Shown in pieces: positions 54,744-63,645 of a DNA stretch of 64,000 nucleotides; position 1 is the first letter of the stretch, and every line of letters starts with the position of its first letter. The translations under genes were made by a program, and so were the position numbers. The notes under the pieces are model-generated. The model saw nothing but the letters and a program-made list of their open reading frames with translations, was not told the DNA's origin and did no database searches. Source of the DNA: Methylobacterium dankookense (GTDB lineage: Bacteria > Pseudomonadota > Alphaproteobacteria > Rhizobiales > Beijerinckiaceae); NCBI RefSeq assembly GCF_902141855.1, contig NZ_CABFVH010000005.1, positions 124,001 to 188,000 of the forward strand. Reading direction: 5' to 3'.

Positions 54744-55280
54744 ATGGGATACGCCGCCACCCTGCCCGAGGCCAAAGCCGACCGGCACTGCCCCCAATCC
54801 ATGATCGCCGAGCTGATGGAGATCGCCGACTACATCAGCCACATGCGCACCGAGATCGCGGCCCTGCGCGCCAACGAGATGACGCGCGACCGCATCCCGA
54901 CGGCGCACGAGGAGCTCGGCAACGTGCTCGAGGCGACCGCGGGCGCCACCAACACCATCATGGAGGCGGCCGAGGCGATGCTGGCGCTGCCCGACGACGC
55001 GGAATACCGCGCCAACGTCGAGGCGCAGATCTACACGATCTTCGAGGCCTGCGCCTTCCAGGACATCACCGGCCAGCGCATCGGGAAGGTGGTCGAGGCG
55101 CTGCGCAACTTCGAGCTCAGGCTCGCCCGCTTCGCCAGTGCCGTGCGCGCCCGCGACGAGGGCGGCGTCGACCCTGCCGAGGCGGAGCGCCGGGAGCGGG
55201 CCGAGCGCCTGATCCTCAACGGCCCGCAGCCGAACGGCCCCGCCACGGCTCAGGACGACATCGACGCGCTCTTCGCCTGA
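54744..55280 (+). CDS. cheZ: Protein phosphatase CheZ
   Basis: A 178-residue CheZ-type CheY-P phosphatase. The catalytic helical-hairpin block is FEACAFQDITGQRIGKVVEAL, and the C-terminal CheY-binding peptide is DDIDALFA, separated by a disordered linker. ATG at 54744 with GAGGACACG upstream. Alphaproteobacterial CheZ is less common than in enterics. The pair stands without cheA/W/R/B. Confidence 0.9.
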   Translation: MGYAATLPEAKADRHCPQSMIAELMEIADYISHMRTEIAALRANEMTRDRIPTAHEELGNVLEATAGATNTIMEAAEAMLALPDDAEYRANVEAQIYTIFEACAFQDITGQRIGKVVEALRNFELRLARFASAVRARDEGGVDPAEAERRERAERLILNGPQPNGPATAQDDIDALFA

Positions 55281-55387
55281 GCGCCCCCCGTGCGGGAGCG
55301 TTCCTGAGCCGAAGTGGACACCGGAACGGCAACGGCTCTAGGAGGTGGGCTCGCGCGCTCAGCCGCGCCCACCGCACGGATCCCTGC

Positions 55388-56170
55388 ATGCCGGCGCGCT
55401 ACTGGTCCGACCTGACCACCGCGGAGATCCGCGCCCGCGACATGGCCTCGGCCGTGGCGGTTCTGCCGGTCGCGGCGATCGAGCAGCACGGGCCGCACCT
55501 GCCGCTCGCCACCGACACGGTGATCGCCGAGGGCTACCTCGCCCGCGCCGCCGCCCTGGTCCCCGACGATTTCGACGTGCTGATCCTGCCCGTGCAGGCG
55601 ATCGGCAAGTCGGACGAGCACGACGCCTTCCCCGGCACCCTCACCCTCACCGCCGAGACCGCTTTGCGCGCCTGGACCGAGATCGGCGCCGGCGTGCACC
55701 GGGCCGGCTGCGGGCGCCTCGTCATCGTCTCCTCGCACGGGGGCAACAGCGCGCTGATCGACCTCGTGGCGGCGGAGTTGCGCGGGCGGTTCGGGATGGT
55801 CGCGGTGACCACCGCCTGGGCCCGGTTCGGCTATCCGGACGGCCTGTTCCCGGCGGACGAGGTCGCCTACGGCATCCATGCCGGCGGCATCGAGACCGCC
55901 CTGATGCTGGCGCTCCGGCCCGACCTCGTGCGCCGCGAGCGCGTCGCCGACTTCCCCTCCCGGGCGCAGCGGATGCGCGCGGACTTCACCCATCTCAGCG
56001 CCGGCCGTCCGGCCGCCTTCGCCTGGAAGGCGCAGGACCTCAACCCGGCCGGCGCCCTCGGCGACGCGCGGCTCGGTACGGCGGAAGCCGGGCAGGCCGC
56101 CCTCGACCACGGCGCCCGGGCCTTCGTCGCCCTCCTGGCGGACGTCGCCCGCTTCGGCCTCGATGGCTAG
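55388..56170 (+). CDS. Creatininase family protein
   Basis: A 260-residue metal-dependent amidohydrolase. Metal ligands are seen in AIEQHGPHLPLATDT, D/H in GKSDEHDAFPG, HGGN in VSSHGGNSALID, and E in HAGGIETALML. Possible roles include creatinine amidohydrolase, MftE-like peptidase or FAPy deformylase; the neighbours do not decide. ATG at 55388. Confidence 0.88.
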   Translation: MPARYWSDLTTAEIRARDMASAVAVLPVAAIEQHGPHLPLATDTVIAEGYLARAAALVPDDFDVLILPVQAIGKSDEHDAFPGTLTLTAETALRAWTEIGAGVHRAGCGRLVIVSSHGGNSALIDLVAAELRGRFGMVAVTTAWARFGYPDGLFPADEVAYGIHAGGIETALMLALRPDLVRRERVADFPSRAQRMRADFTHLSAGRPAAFAWKAQDLNPAGALGDARLGTAEAGQAALDHGARAFVALLADVARFGLDG

Positions 56171-56277
56171 GGTCTAAAACCGGTCGGCTCGACCGGGTGA
56201 CGGGCTGTTGAGGGTGGTGATCCGTCATTGCGGCGTGGCCGCCACCGGACCATCCGCTTATCGGACGCGCGAAACCG

Positions 56278-58332
56278 TCACTTCCTCAGCGGCACGCCCT
56301 TCGTGGTGAAACGCTGCCCGCCGCCCGCGTGGCGCACGGGTCGCTGCTGGCCTCCCGCCTTGCCCGCACCCGAGCCTGTTCCCGGCGGCTGCGAGAACGG
56401 TACGAGCTGGTCCGGCCTCGGCCCGATGAGATCCGCGCGGCCCATCTTCCTCAGCGCCTCGCGCAGCACGGGCCAATTTTCGGGGTCGTGGTAGCGCAGG
56501 AACGCCTTGTGCAGCCGTCGCTGCCGCAGGCCCTTGATCGCATCGACCTGCTCGCTGCCGCCGCGCCGCACGCCGCGCAGCGGGTTGAGCTCGGTGTGGT
56601 ACATCGCCGTGGCGGTCGCCATCGGCGAGGGCAGGAAGGTCTGCACCTGGTCGGCGCGATAGTCGTTCTTCTTGAGCCACAGCGCGAGGTTCATCATGTC
56701 CTCGTCGGTCGTGCCCGGATGCGCCGCGATGAAATACGGGATCAGGTAGTATTTCTTGCCGGCCTTCTTTGCCGCCGCCTCGAACATCTCCTTGAAGCGG
56801 TCGTAGGTGCCGATGCCCGGCTTCATCATCAGGTCGAGCGGGCCGCGCTCGGTGTGCTCGGGCGCGATCTTCAGGCGGCCGCCGACATGGTGGGTCACGA
56901 GCTCCTCGACATATTCGGGGCTCCTGACCGCGAGGTCGTAGCGCACGCCGGAAGCGACCATCACCTTCTTGACGCCCTTCACCTCGCGGACCTTGCGATA
57001 GAGCCGGATCAGGTCGTCATGCGAGGTGTTCAGGTTCGGGCAGATGTCCGGGAAGACGCAGGACGGCAGCCGGCACGCCGCCTCGATCTTCGGGTCCTTG
57101 CAGGCCATCCGGTACATGTTCGCGGTTGGGCCGCCGACATCCGAGATCACGCCCGTGAACCCCGGGGTCTTGTCGCGGATCCGCTCGATCTCGCGCAGGA
57201 TCGAGCCCTCTGACCGGTTCTGGATGACGCGGCCCTCGTGCTCGGTGATGGAGCAGAAGGTGCAGCCGCCGAAGCAGCCGCGCATGATCGTCACCGAGAA
57301 CTTGATCATGTCCCAGGCGGGGATCTTGGCGTCGCCGTAGGACGGATGGGGCGCGCGGGCGTAGGGCAGGTCGTAGACCGCATCCATCTCGTCGCTGGAG
57401 AGCGGGATCGGCGGCGGGTTCAGCCACAGGTCGCGGTCGCCGTGGCGCTGGACGAGCGGGCGCGCGTTGCCGGGATTGGCCTCCCGGTGCAGCACGCGCG
57501 AGGCGCGGGCATAGGCTTCCTTGTCGCCCACGACCTCATCGTAGGCGGGGAGCCGGATCACGGTCTCGCCGGGGCGGCGGGAGGCGGCCTCGTCGGCGGA
57601 ATCGAGATCGTCGGCGGGCAGCTCGGTGTAGTTCTCGGGCACGCGGCGGAACAGGGCGACGCCGCGGATGGAATCGAGCTCGCGCGGCGTCTCGCCGGCG
57701 GCCATGCGATTCGCCACCTCGACCACGGCGCGCTCGGCATTGCCGTAGATCAGCAGATCCGCCTTCGCGTCCGCCAGGATCGAGCGGCGCACCTTGTCGG
57801 ACCAGTAATCGTAATGCGCGATGCGGCGCAACGAGGCCTCGATGCCGCCGAGCACGATCGGCACGTCCTTGAAGGCCTCGCGGCAGCGCTGCGTGTAGAC
57901 GATGGTGCAGCGGTCCGGCCGCCGGCCGCCTTCGCCGCCGGCCGTGTAGGCGTCGTCATGACGCAGCCGGCGGTCGGCCGTGTAGCGGTTCACCATCGAA
58001 TCGAGATTGCCGCCGGTGACGCCGAAGAACAGCCTCGGCTTGCCGAGCGCCTTGAACGGCTCCGCGGACTGCCAGTCGGGCTGCGCGATGATGCCGACCC
58101 GGAACCCCTGCGACTCGAGCAGCCGGCCGATGATGGCCATGCCGAAGCTGGGGTGATCCACATAGGCGTCACCCGTCACCAGCACGATGTCGCAGGCCTC
58201 CCACCCGAGCGCCGCCATCTCGGCGCGGCTCATCGGCAGGAACGGCGCGGCCTTTCCGGCAGGCGGCGATTTGCAGGCCAGGGGAGCCAAGGCTCGTTCG
58301 GCAGAATCTTGGAGTTCCATGGGGCTATCCAT
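56278..58332 (-). CDS. YgiQ family radical SAM protein
   Basis: A 684-residue radical SAM protein. The N-terminal YgiQ domain ([35 protein letters not shown]) is B12-binding-like; the radical SAM motif is [12 protein letters not shown], and the C-terminal domain has the YgiQ-specific helix-rich tail. Function unknown despite wide distribution. Two in-frame ATGs (58332 and 58320) are close together; 58332 has GGCGG upstream but the choice is uncertain. Confidence 0.92.
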   Translation of the reverse strand: MDSPMELQDSAERALAPLACKSPPAGKAAPFLPMSRAEMAALGWEACDIVLVTGDAYVDHPSFGMAIIGRLLESQGFRVGIIAQPDWQSAEPFKALGKPRLFFGVTGGNLDSMVNRYTADRRLRHDDAYTAGGEGGRRPDRCTIVYTQRCREAFKDVPIVLGGIEASLRRIAHYDYWSDKVRRSILADAKADLLIYGNAERAVVEVANRMAAGETPRELDSIRGVALFRRVPENYTELPADDLDSADEAASRRPGETVIRLPAYDEVVGDKEAYARASRVLHREANPGNARPLVQRHGDRDLWLNPPPIPLSSDEMDAVYDLPYARAPHPSYGDAKIPAWDMIKFSVTIMRGCFGGCTFCSITEHEGRVIQNRSEGSILREIERIRDKTPGFTGVISDVGGPTANMYRMACKDPKIEAACRLPSCVFPDICPNLNTSHDDLIRLYRKVREVKGVKKVMVASGVRYDLAVRSPEYVEELVTHHVGGRLKIAPEHTERGPLDLMMKPGIGTYDRFKEMFEAAAKKAGKKYYLIPYFIAAHPGTTDEDMMNLALWLKKNDYRADQVQTFLPSPMATATAMYHTELNPLRGVRRGGSEQVDAIKGLRQRRLHKAFLRYHDPENWPVLREALRKMGRADLIGPRPDQLVPFSQPPGTGSGAGKAGGQQRPVRHAGGGQRFTTKGVPLRK

Positions 58333-58750
58333 AGGCCGCCAAGACCGCGAGCTCAACGAATGGCAAGGGGGGCGGCCCTCGCCCCTGCATCAAGGCGGCC
58401 GAGGCTCGCTTACAGCCTGCGCCGGAGGCGGCGCTCGGGCACGAGCCGGCAAGCAGACCGTCCGAGAACCCGAGCAGGGTCGAAAGCGATTCTGTGCATG
58501 GTCAAGCTGAGTGGCTTCCGACCCGAAGCGCGATCACCGAAGCGGCGGCCGGCCGGGTACACGACGATGTGTCCCAGCAGAGGGATGACGCCGGAATCCT
58601 GCAAGTCTCTCGTATTCCACAAACCTCGCGACCGGTATGCTCTCGGACACTCAATTCGCGAGCATCGACGGCCGAAATCATGGCCGAGTTCTTGTGCGGC
58701 TCTTCGAAAAGGTCCTAAGATCGCACCGGGGCCTCGCCGAGGATGACCTC
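58333..58750. other. Intergenic stretch between the YgiQ and metzincin-like genes
   Basis: About 418 bases, less GC-rich from 58480 onward. The plus-strand frame of the next gene is open from an ATG at 58637, so a longer N-terminus is possible, but codon use there is unlike the gene. No RNA or repeat recognised. Confidence 0.4.
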
Positions 58751-59347
58751 ATGGCCGAACCAGAGACCAAGCCGGAGCCGGAGATCATTCCCTGGCCTGA
58801 CCGGGTTCGGCGGACCGGCGAGCTGACGGTGTTTCCCGGGCCGGGCTTCGCCGGGAGCGTCTGGGGGACGGTCCTCGACAAGGCGATCACGGCCATCAAC
58901 CAGCTTCTCAAGGACAAGAGCATCGCCCTCGTCTTCCGGAAGACGGACAGCGAGGCGGGCAACCCGATCGTCGCCGAGACCTTCCCGGGCTCGGGCCTTC
59001 ACGGCAACTCGATCCTGTCGCTCGTCGGGTCGGGCGATCGGGAGCGGCTCGGCTCGTTGAAGCTGCGCGTGCCGGCCAATCCGCGCATCAACGGCGTCGA
59101 TGCCGGACCGCCCGTGCGCATCCACATCCTCGTCCACGAGCTCGTCCATTGCATCGGGCTGACGAACTCGGCCCATAGCCAGGACGATGTCTTCATCGGG
59201 AAGCTGGTGATCGCGACCGGCGGGGTCGTCGGCGGAAAGGCGCTGCCCCTCGATGGCAGCGGCTCCGTCCCGCCCCTGAAGCTCGGCGCGAAGACGGTCA
59301 CCAACATCAAGAAGGCGTGGGAGCTCCCGGCCTCCGCCAACCCGTAG
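58751..59347 (+). CDS. Metzincin-like zinc-binding protein of unknown function
   Basis: A 198-residue protein with HELVHCIGLTNSAHS near residues 135-150: an HExxHxxG start followed by a histidine five residues after the glycine, resembling metzincin zinc-protease motifs but with a wider spacing. No signal peptide is visible. ATG at 58751 has GAGGATGA upstream; 58637 would add 38 residues. Catalysis is unproven. Confidence 0.7.
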   Translation: MAEPETKPEPEIIPWPDRVRRTGELTVFPGPGFAGSVWGTVLDKAITAINQLLKDKSIALVFRKTDSEAGNPIVAETFPGSGLHGNSILSLVGSGDRERLGSLKLRVPANPRINGVDAGPPVRIHILVHELVHCIGLTNSAHSQDDVFIGKLVIATGGVVGGKALPLDGSGSVPPLKLGAKTVTNIKKAWELPASANP

Positions 59348-59353
59348 GGTCGG

Positions 59354-59376
59354 CCCGGCTGCGCGGGGCAGCCGGG
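59354..59376. terminator. Hairpin between convergent genes
   Basis: CCCGGCTGC (59354-59362) pairs with GCAGCCGGG (59368-59376), loop of five. It lies just after the metzincin-like gene and before the end of the converging glycine-rich gene. No U-run. Confidence 0.4.
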
Positions 59377-59386
59377 CGGGACCGTC

Positions 59387-59656
59387 TCAGCGCTCGCGGC
59401 GCTCGCGAACGGTCGTGCGCTCCTCGCGCCGCTCGATCCGGTCCCGGCGCGGCTCGGGATCGACGCCGAGCACGCCGCCGACCGTTCCGGTGGCCGCACC
59501 GACGGCTCCGCCGACGACACCGCCGACGGGTCCGGCCGCCCGGCTTCCATCCTCGGCCCCGCGCTCGGCGCCTCGGATGGTGCCCTGCGCATGGGCCGAT
59601 GCGGCCAGGGCGACGGGAGACAGGACGAGGGTCGCGATGAGGAGTGTGCGCTTCAT
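59387..59656 (-). CDS. Small exported glycine-rich protein
   Basis: An 89-residue protein with a signal peptide (LLIATLVLSPVALAASAHAQG) and a Gly/Ala/Val-rich mature part (GPVGGVVGGAVGAATGTVGGVLG), ending in a highly charged Arg/Glu tail (RRDRIERREERTTVRERRER). The glycine stretch could associate with membranes. Function unknown. ATG at 59656. Confidence 0.7.
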   Translation of the reverse strand: MKRTLLIATLVLSPVALAASAHAQGTIRGAERGAEDGSRAAGPVGGVVGGAVGAATGTVGGVLGVDPEPRRDRIERREERTTVRERRER

Positions 59657-59786
59657 GAGCGTTCTCCGAGTTCGAGTTCGAAACACGGGCCGTGTGCCCG
59701 CAATCGTTGCGGCGGCACGCTCATGCCAACGTTCGGGACTCGAAAAGGGTGCACCGCCCCCATGCCACACACCCCTCGTGCGGAGA

Positions 59787-60080
59787 TCAGGCGTGCCGGG
59801 TGGGGCGGAGCGGATCGGAGGGGGGACAGGTGCCGAGCAGGGCGTCGATCGCGCGCTGCTCCTCCATGAAGAACTCGTGCATCGCCCCGTAGAACCGGCT
59901 CATCGAGCGGCACGCCTCGTAGACCGTGTCGTCCGCCTCGCCCTGGGAGAGCTGGAGATACCGGTCCGCCTTCCATTCGGCGATCCGCGCGCCGGTGGCG
60001 CACTCGGCGAGGGCCCGCTCGATCTGCGGGGAGAGCGTGTCGGTCGAACCTGTCTGCGATGACACCGGGCGTACCTCCAT
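59787..60080 (-). CDS. Small helical protein of unknown function
   Basis: A 97-residue protein, mostly helical and soluble (IAEWKADRYLQLSQGEADDTV; SRFYGAMHEFFMEEQRAIDALL). No signal peptide or membrane segment, no recognised family. Same direction as the glycine-rich gene with a 130-base gap. Confidence 0.6.
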   Translation of the reverse strand: MEVRPVSSQTGSTDTLSPQIERALAECATGARIAEWKADRYLQLSQGEADDTVYEACRSMSRFYGAMHEFFMEEQRAIDALLGTCPPSDPLRPTRHA

Positions 60081-60410
60081 GGGACGTCGTTGCGGGATCG
60101 CCGTCCTGCGGGTCGGCCTTCTCGTGCCGGGAGCGCCGCTGCAACGCCGCGCCTCGGCCCGGACGGGCGAAGTTTTGGACCGACCGCATTCCGGATTCTC
60201 AGCACTGAAGACCCGGACGCGACGGGCTTACCAAAGCTGACAACGCAAAGAATTCACTTGTGTTGCAGGCGCGCCTCTCTCCGGTGCATCGACCGGGGCC
60301 GGGCCCGAGGCGCGCCGGGCCACAGGATCCGTTCAGCCGCCCCGTGCGATTCATCTTTCGGCAGCAGGAACGGCCGAAGCTGCGCCGGGGGAAGGCAGTC
60401 GGGTCGAGCC
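60081..60410. other. Divergent intergenic region upstream of the patatin gene
   Basis: 330 bases. The region around 60230-60265 (CAAAGCTGACAACGCAAAGA then ATTCACTTGTG) is the least GC-rich and the likeliest promoter site. The patatin frame is open across it but lacks a good start. Nothing else supported. Confidence 0.4.
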
Positions 60411-61412
60411 ATGGACGACGAACGCCAGAGCATGGGCGCCGCGGGGCTGGCGCTGCCGGATCTGCCGCCTGCCGCCCCAGCGCGGCGCGGCGGCCTGCGG
60501 ATCGGCCTCGCCCTGGGCTCCGGGGCGGCGCGGGGCTGGGCCCATATCGGCGTGCTGCAGGCGCTCGCCGAGGCCGGGATCGAGCCCGACGTGATCGCCG
60601 GCTGCTCGGTCGGCGCGGTGGTCGGCGGCTGCTACGCGGCGGGCAAGCTCGACCGGATCGAGGCCTTCGCCCGCGCCCTGACGCGGCGGCGCATCCTCGG
60701 CCTGCTCGATTTCCAGCTCGGCGGGGCGGGCCTGATCGGCGGGGAGCGGCTGCGGGCGCTGCTCGACCGCGACCTCGGCGCCTATGCGGTGGGCGACCTG
60801 CCCCTGCGCTTCGCCGCCGTCGCCACCGAGATCGCGACCGGGCACGAGGTCTGGCTGACGCAAGGCTCCCTGGTCGACGCGATCCGCGCCTCCTACGCGC
60901 TGCCCGGGATCCTGGAGCCGCTCAATTCGGGCGGGCGGCTGCTGATGGACGGCGCCCTCGTCAACCCGATCCCAGTGACTTTGGCCCGCGCGCTCGGTGC
61001 GGACATCGTCATCTGCGTGAACCTCAATGGCGACCCGCGCACCCGCGGCACGGTGATCCCCGCCCATGGCTGCGCGCGTGCGCCGCAGGCCCCCGCCACC
61101 AGCGCGGCGGGCTGGTGGGCGCGGCTGCAGGCGCGGCGCGCCCTGCCGGAGCCGGCGCGCGCCCGGCCCGTGATGCGCGTGGCGCGGCCCGCGACGATCT
61201 TGACCGACGCCTTCAACATCGCCCAGGACCGCATCGCCCGCTCGCGCCTCGCCGGCGACCCGCCGGACCTGATGATCTCGCCGCGGCTTGCCGAGATCGG
61301 TCTGTTCGAGTTCCACCGCGCGGCCGAGACGATCGCGCTCGGCCGCCGCGCGACGGAGAAGCTCCTGCCCGAGATCCGGGAGGTGCTCGCCATCTATGAG
61401 GCGCGGGCCTGA
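60411..61412 (+). CDS. Patatin-like phospholipase, RssA-like
   Basis: A 333-residue patatin-domain protein. Oxyanion loop GSGAARGWAHIG, nucleophile elbow GCSVGAVVGG, and catalytic aspartate in MDGALVNPIP are all present, so a Ser-Asp dyad acyl hydrolase is expected. The C-terminal third has a helical extension (ARPVMRVARPATILTDAFNIAQDRI). No secretion signal. Its end overlaps the converging nagA end by 19 bases. Confidence 0.9.
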   Translation: MDDERQSMGAAGLALPDLPPAAPARRGGLRIGLALGSGAARGWAHIGVLQALAEAGIEPDVIAGCSVGAVVGGCYAAGKLDRIEAFARALTRRRILGLLDFQLGGAGLIGGERLRALLDRDLGAYAVGDLPLRFAAVATEIATGHEVWLTQGSLVDAIRASYALPGILEPLNSGGRLLMDGALVNPIPVTLARALGADIVICVNLNGDPRTRGTVIPAHGCARAPQAPATSAAGWWARLQARRALPEPARARPVMRVARPATILTDAFNIAQDRIARSRLAGDPPDLMISPRLAEIGLFEFHRAAETIALGRRATEKLLPEIREVLAIYEARA

Positions 61413-62587
61413 GCGGCCGGGCCCGGCTGCCACGCGCCGCCGATGCAGGTGCCGAGTACGCCGAGGCCGGGATCGAGGGCGACGAGGTCGGCGGCATAGC
61501 CCGGCGCGGCGCGCCCGATCCCCCCGTCGAGGCCGAGGAAGCGGGCCGGCGTCGGGGCGGCCATGGCGAGGGCCTCCTCCAGGCTCGCGCCGCCGCGCGA
61601 AACCATGTGGCGGACCGCGCCCGCCATGGTGAGGGCCGAGCCGGCGAGCGTCCCGTCCGCGCTGGCGAGGCGGTCGCCATTCGGATGGGCCGTGCGGTGG
61701 ATGGTGCGCCCGAACAGGGTGAAGCTCGCGCGCGCCTCCGGGTCGCCCACCGGCGGCATCGCGTCGGTGACGAGCATCAGCCGGCCCGGCCCCTTCATGC
61801 GCAGGGCCACGGCGAGCGCCTCGTCCCCGACATGGTGGCCGTCCGCGATGATGCCGGCGAAGGCGCCCGCCGCGGTGAGGGCGAGGCCGACCGCGCCGGG
61901 CTCGCGCGCGCTCATCTGCGACATGGCGTTGAACAGGTGCGTGAACCCGGCCAGCCCCTCGGCGAGGGCGGCGCGGATCGCCGGGCCCGGATCGGCCGTG
62001 TGGCCGGCGCAGACACGGGCGCCGCGGGCGACGAGGGCCGCGACGCTGCCCGGCGGCACCATTTCGGGGGCGAGGGTGACGAGGGTCACGCCCGCCGCGC
62101 CGAGGCCGGTGAGGAGCGCGACGTCCTCCGGCTCGAACCGCGCCAGCCGGGCGGGATCGTGGATGCCCGGCCGCTGCGGGCTGAGGAAGGGCCCCTCCAG
62201 ATGGATGCCGAGGACGCCCGGAACGCCTGCCGCGATGGCGGCCGACACCGCTCCGACCGCCTGCCGGATCACCGGGCGCGTGTCGCTGATCAGTGTCGGC
62301 AGGAACGAGGTGGTGCCGCCGAGGCGGTGGGCTGCCCCGATCCGCGCGATCGCGGCCGGGCTCGGATCGTCGTTGAGGAGGACGCCGCCGCCGCCATTGA
62401 CCTGCACGTCCACGAAGCCGGGGGCGAGGATCGCGCCGGGCGGCAGGCGGAGCAGCTTCAGGCCGGGGGGCGGCTCCGCCGTCACGTCGGCGATGAGGCC
62501 GCCGCGCATCACGACGGCGCGGTCGGCGAGGAAGCGCTCGCCGTCGAACAGGCGCTCGGCGGCGATGACGCTCTCGGGCGGGCTCAC
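61394..62587 (-). CDS. nagA: N-acetylglucosamine-6-phosphate deacetylase
   Basis: A 397-residue amidohydrolase that makes glucosamine 6-phosphate and acetate. Motifs are GFVDVQVNGGGGV, the metal glutamate in GIHLEGPFLSPQRPG, CAGHTAD, THLFNAMSQM and the catalytic aspartate in LVTDAMPPVG. The GTG start overlaps the stop of the SIS gene by four bases (GTGA). Confidence 0.95.
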   Translation of the reverse strand: MSPPESVIAAERLFDGERFLADRAVVMRGGLIADVTAEPPPGLKLLRLPPGAILAPGFVDVQVNGGGGVLLNDDPSPAAIARIGAAHRLGGTTSFLPTLISDTRPVIRQAVGAVSAAIAAGVPGVLGIHLEGPFLSPQRPGIHDPARLARFEPEDVALLTGLGAAGVTLVTLAPEMVPPGSVAALVARGARVCAGHTADPGPAIRAALAEGLAGFTHLFNAMSQMSAREPGAVGLALTAAGAFAGIIADGHHVGDEALAVALRMKGPGRLMLVTDAMPPVGDPEARASFTLFGRTIHRTAHPNGDRLASADGTLAGSALTMAGAVRHMVSRGGASLEEALAMAAPTPARFLGLDGGIGRAAPGYAADLVALDPGLGVLGTCIGGAWQPGPAAQARAS

Positions 62588-63645
62588 AGGGTCTCCGTCA
62601 CCTTGGTGAGGCCCACGGGCGCGTCGGGGTCGAGCCCCCGGCGGCGGGCCTCGCGCTCGATGGCACGGTAGGCGGGCACGAGCATGGCGATGGGGTCGCA
62701 GGCCGGGTGGCCGGGGGCGAGCCAGGGCAGGCTGCCGCCGGGGCCGCCGCAGGCATGCACGCGCAAGGCCGCCTGCCGGAGGTCGGCGACGAGCGCGTCG
62801 ATCCCCTCCGCGAGCGGGTCGTCCTGGCGGAGCGCCAAGACCGGCGTGGCGGCCGCGATGGCGGCGCGCGGCCCGTGGCGCAGCTCGGCGGCGCTGTAGC
62901 CGAGGGCCGGCAGGCGCAGGGTCTCGGCGAGCTTCAGCGCGATCTCGCGCACCGGCCCGAGCCCGAGCCCGCGGCCGGTGACGAAGGCGGCCGGCGCGTC
63001 CGCGAGGTCGGCGGCCCAGGCGCCCCAGTCGAGGGCGAGCGCGGCGGAGAGGCGGGGCGGCAGGGCGGCGAGGCCCCGGGCCAGCGCGCCGTCGCCGGCC
63101 CAGTGCGCGACGAGCGCCGCGCCCGCGACCAGGGAGTTCACCACCGTCTTCGTCGCCGCCACCGCGCGCTCCGGCCCGGCGCCGATCGGCAGGACGAGAT
63201 CGGCCGCCTGCGCCGCGGGCGAGGCGGCATCGTTGAGGAGGGCGAGGGTCAGCGCCCCGCCCTCTCGCGCGGCGCGCGTCGCCGCGACGAGGTCCGGCGA
63301 GCGGCCGGATTGCGAGATGGTGACGAAGAGCGCGCCCTCCATCCGCGGCGGCCGGCCGTAGCCGGTGACGACGGAGGGGGCCGAAGCCGAGACGGGCAGG
63401 CCGAGGCGGGTCTCGATCAGGTAGCGGAGATGGACGCCGGCATGGCCCGAGCTGCCCCGGCCGCAGACCACCGCGAAGGGGAAGGCGCGGCCCCGCAGCG
63501 CCGCGGCGGCGCGCTCTGCCTCCGGCCAGGCGGCGCAGAGGGGGGCGGCGGCCTCGGGGATCTCGGCGATCTCGCGCGCCATGAAGCTTTCGGAGCTTTC
63601 GGAGACGCTTTCGGACGCGGCGGGCACGGGCGGGGCCCCGCTCAT
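62584..63645 (-). CDS. SIS domain aminosugar-phosphate isomerase/deaminase
   Basis: A 353-residue protein with two SIS domains (CGRGSSGHAGVHLRYLIETRL; ISQSGRSPDLVAATRAAREGG; TKTVVNSLVAGAAL) and an N-terminal MAREIAEIPEA. It corresponds to the isomerase half of GlmS without a glutaminase domain, as in NagB-II or AgaS-type deaminases. The context between murQ and nagA suggests glucosamine-6-phosphate deamination. Confidence 0.92.
   Translation of the reverse strand: MSGAPPVPAASESVSESSESFMAREIAEIPEAAAPLCAAWPEAERAAAALRGRAFPFAVVCGRGSSGHAGVHLRYLIETRLGLPVSASAPSVVTGYGRPPRMEGALFVTISQSGRSPDLVAATRAAREGGALTLALLNDAASPAAQAADLVLPIGAGPERAVAATKTVVNSLVAGAALVAHWAGDGALARGLAALPPRLSAALALDWGAWAADLADAPAAFVTGRGLGLGPVREIALKLAETLRLPALGYSAAELRHGPRAAIAAATPVLALRQDDPLAEGIDALVADLRQAALRVHACGGPGGSLPWLAPGHPACDPIAMLVPAYRAIEREARRRGLDPDAPVGLTKVTETL

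Noticed and set aside
58637..58750. Upstream start for the metzincin-like protein
   Set aside because: The added 38 codons have different base composition and the ATG at 58751 has a better ribosome-binding site; not fully excluded.
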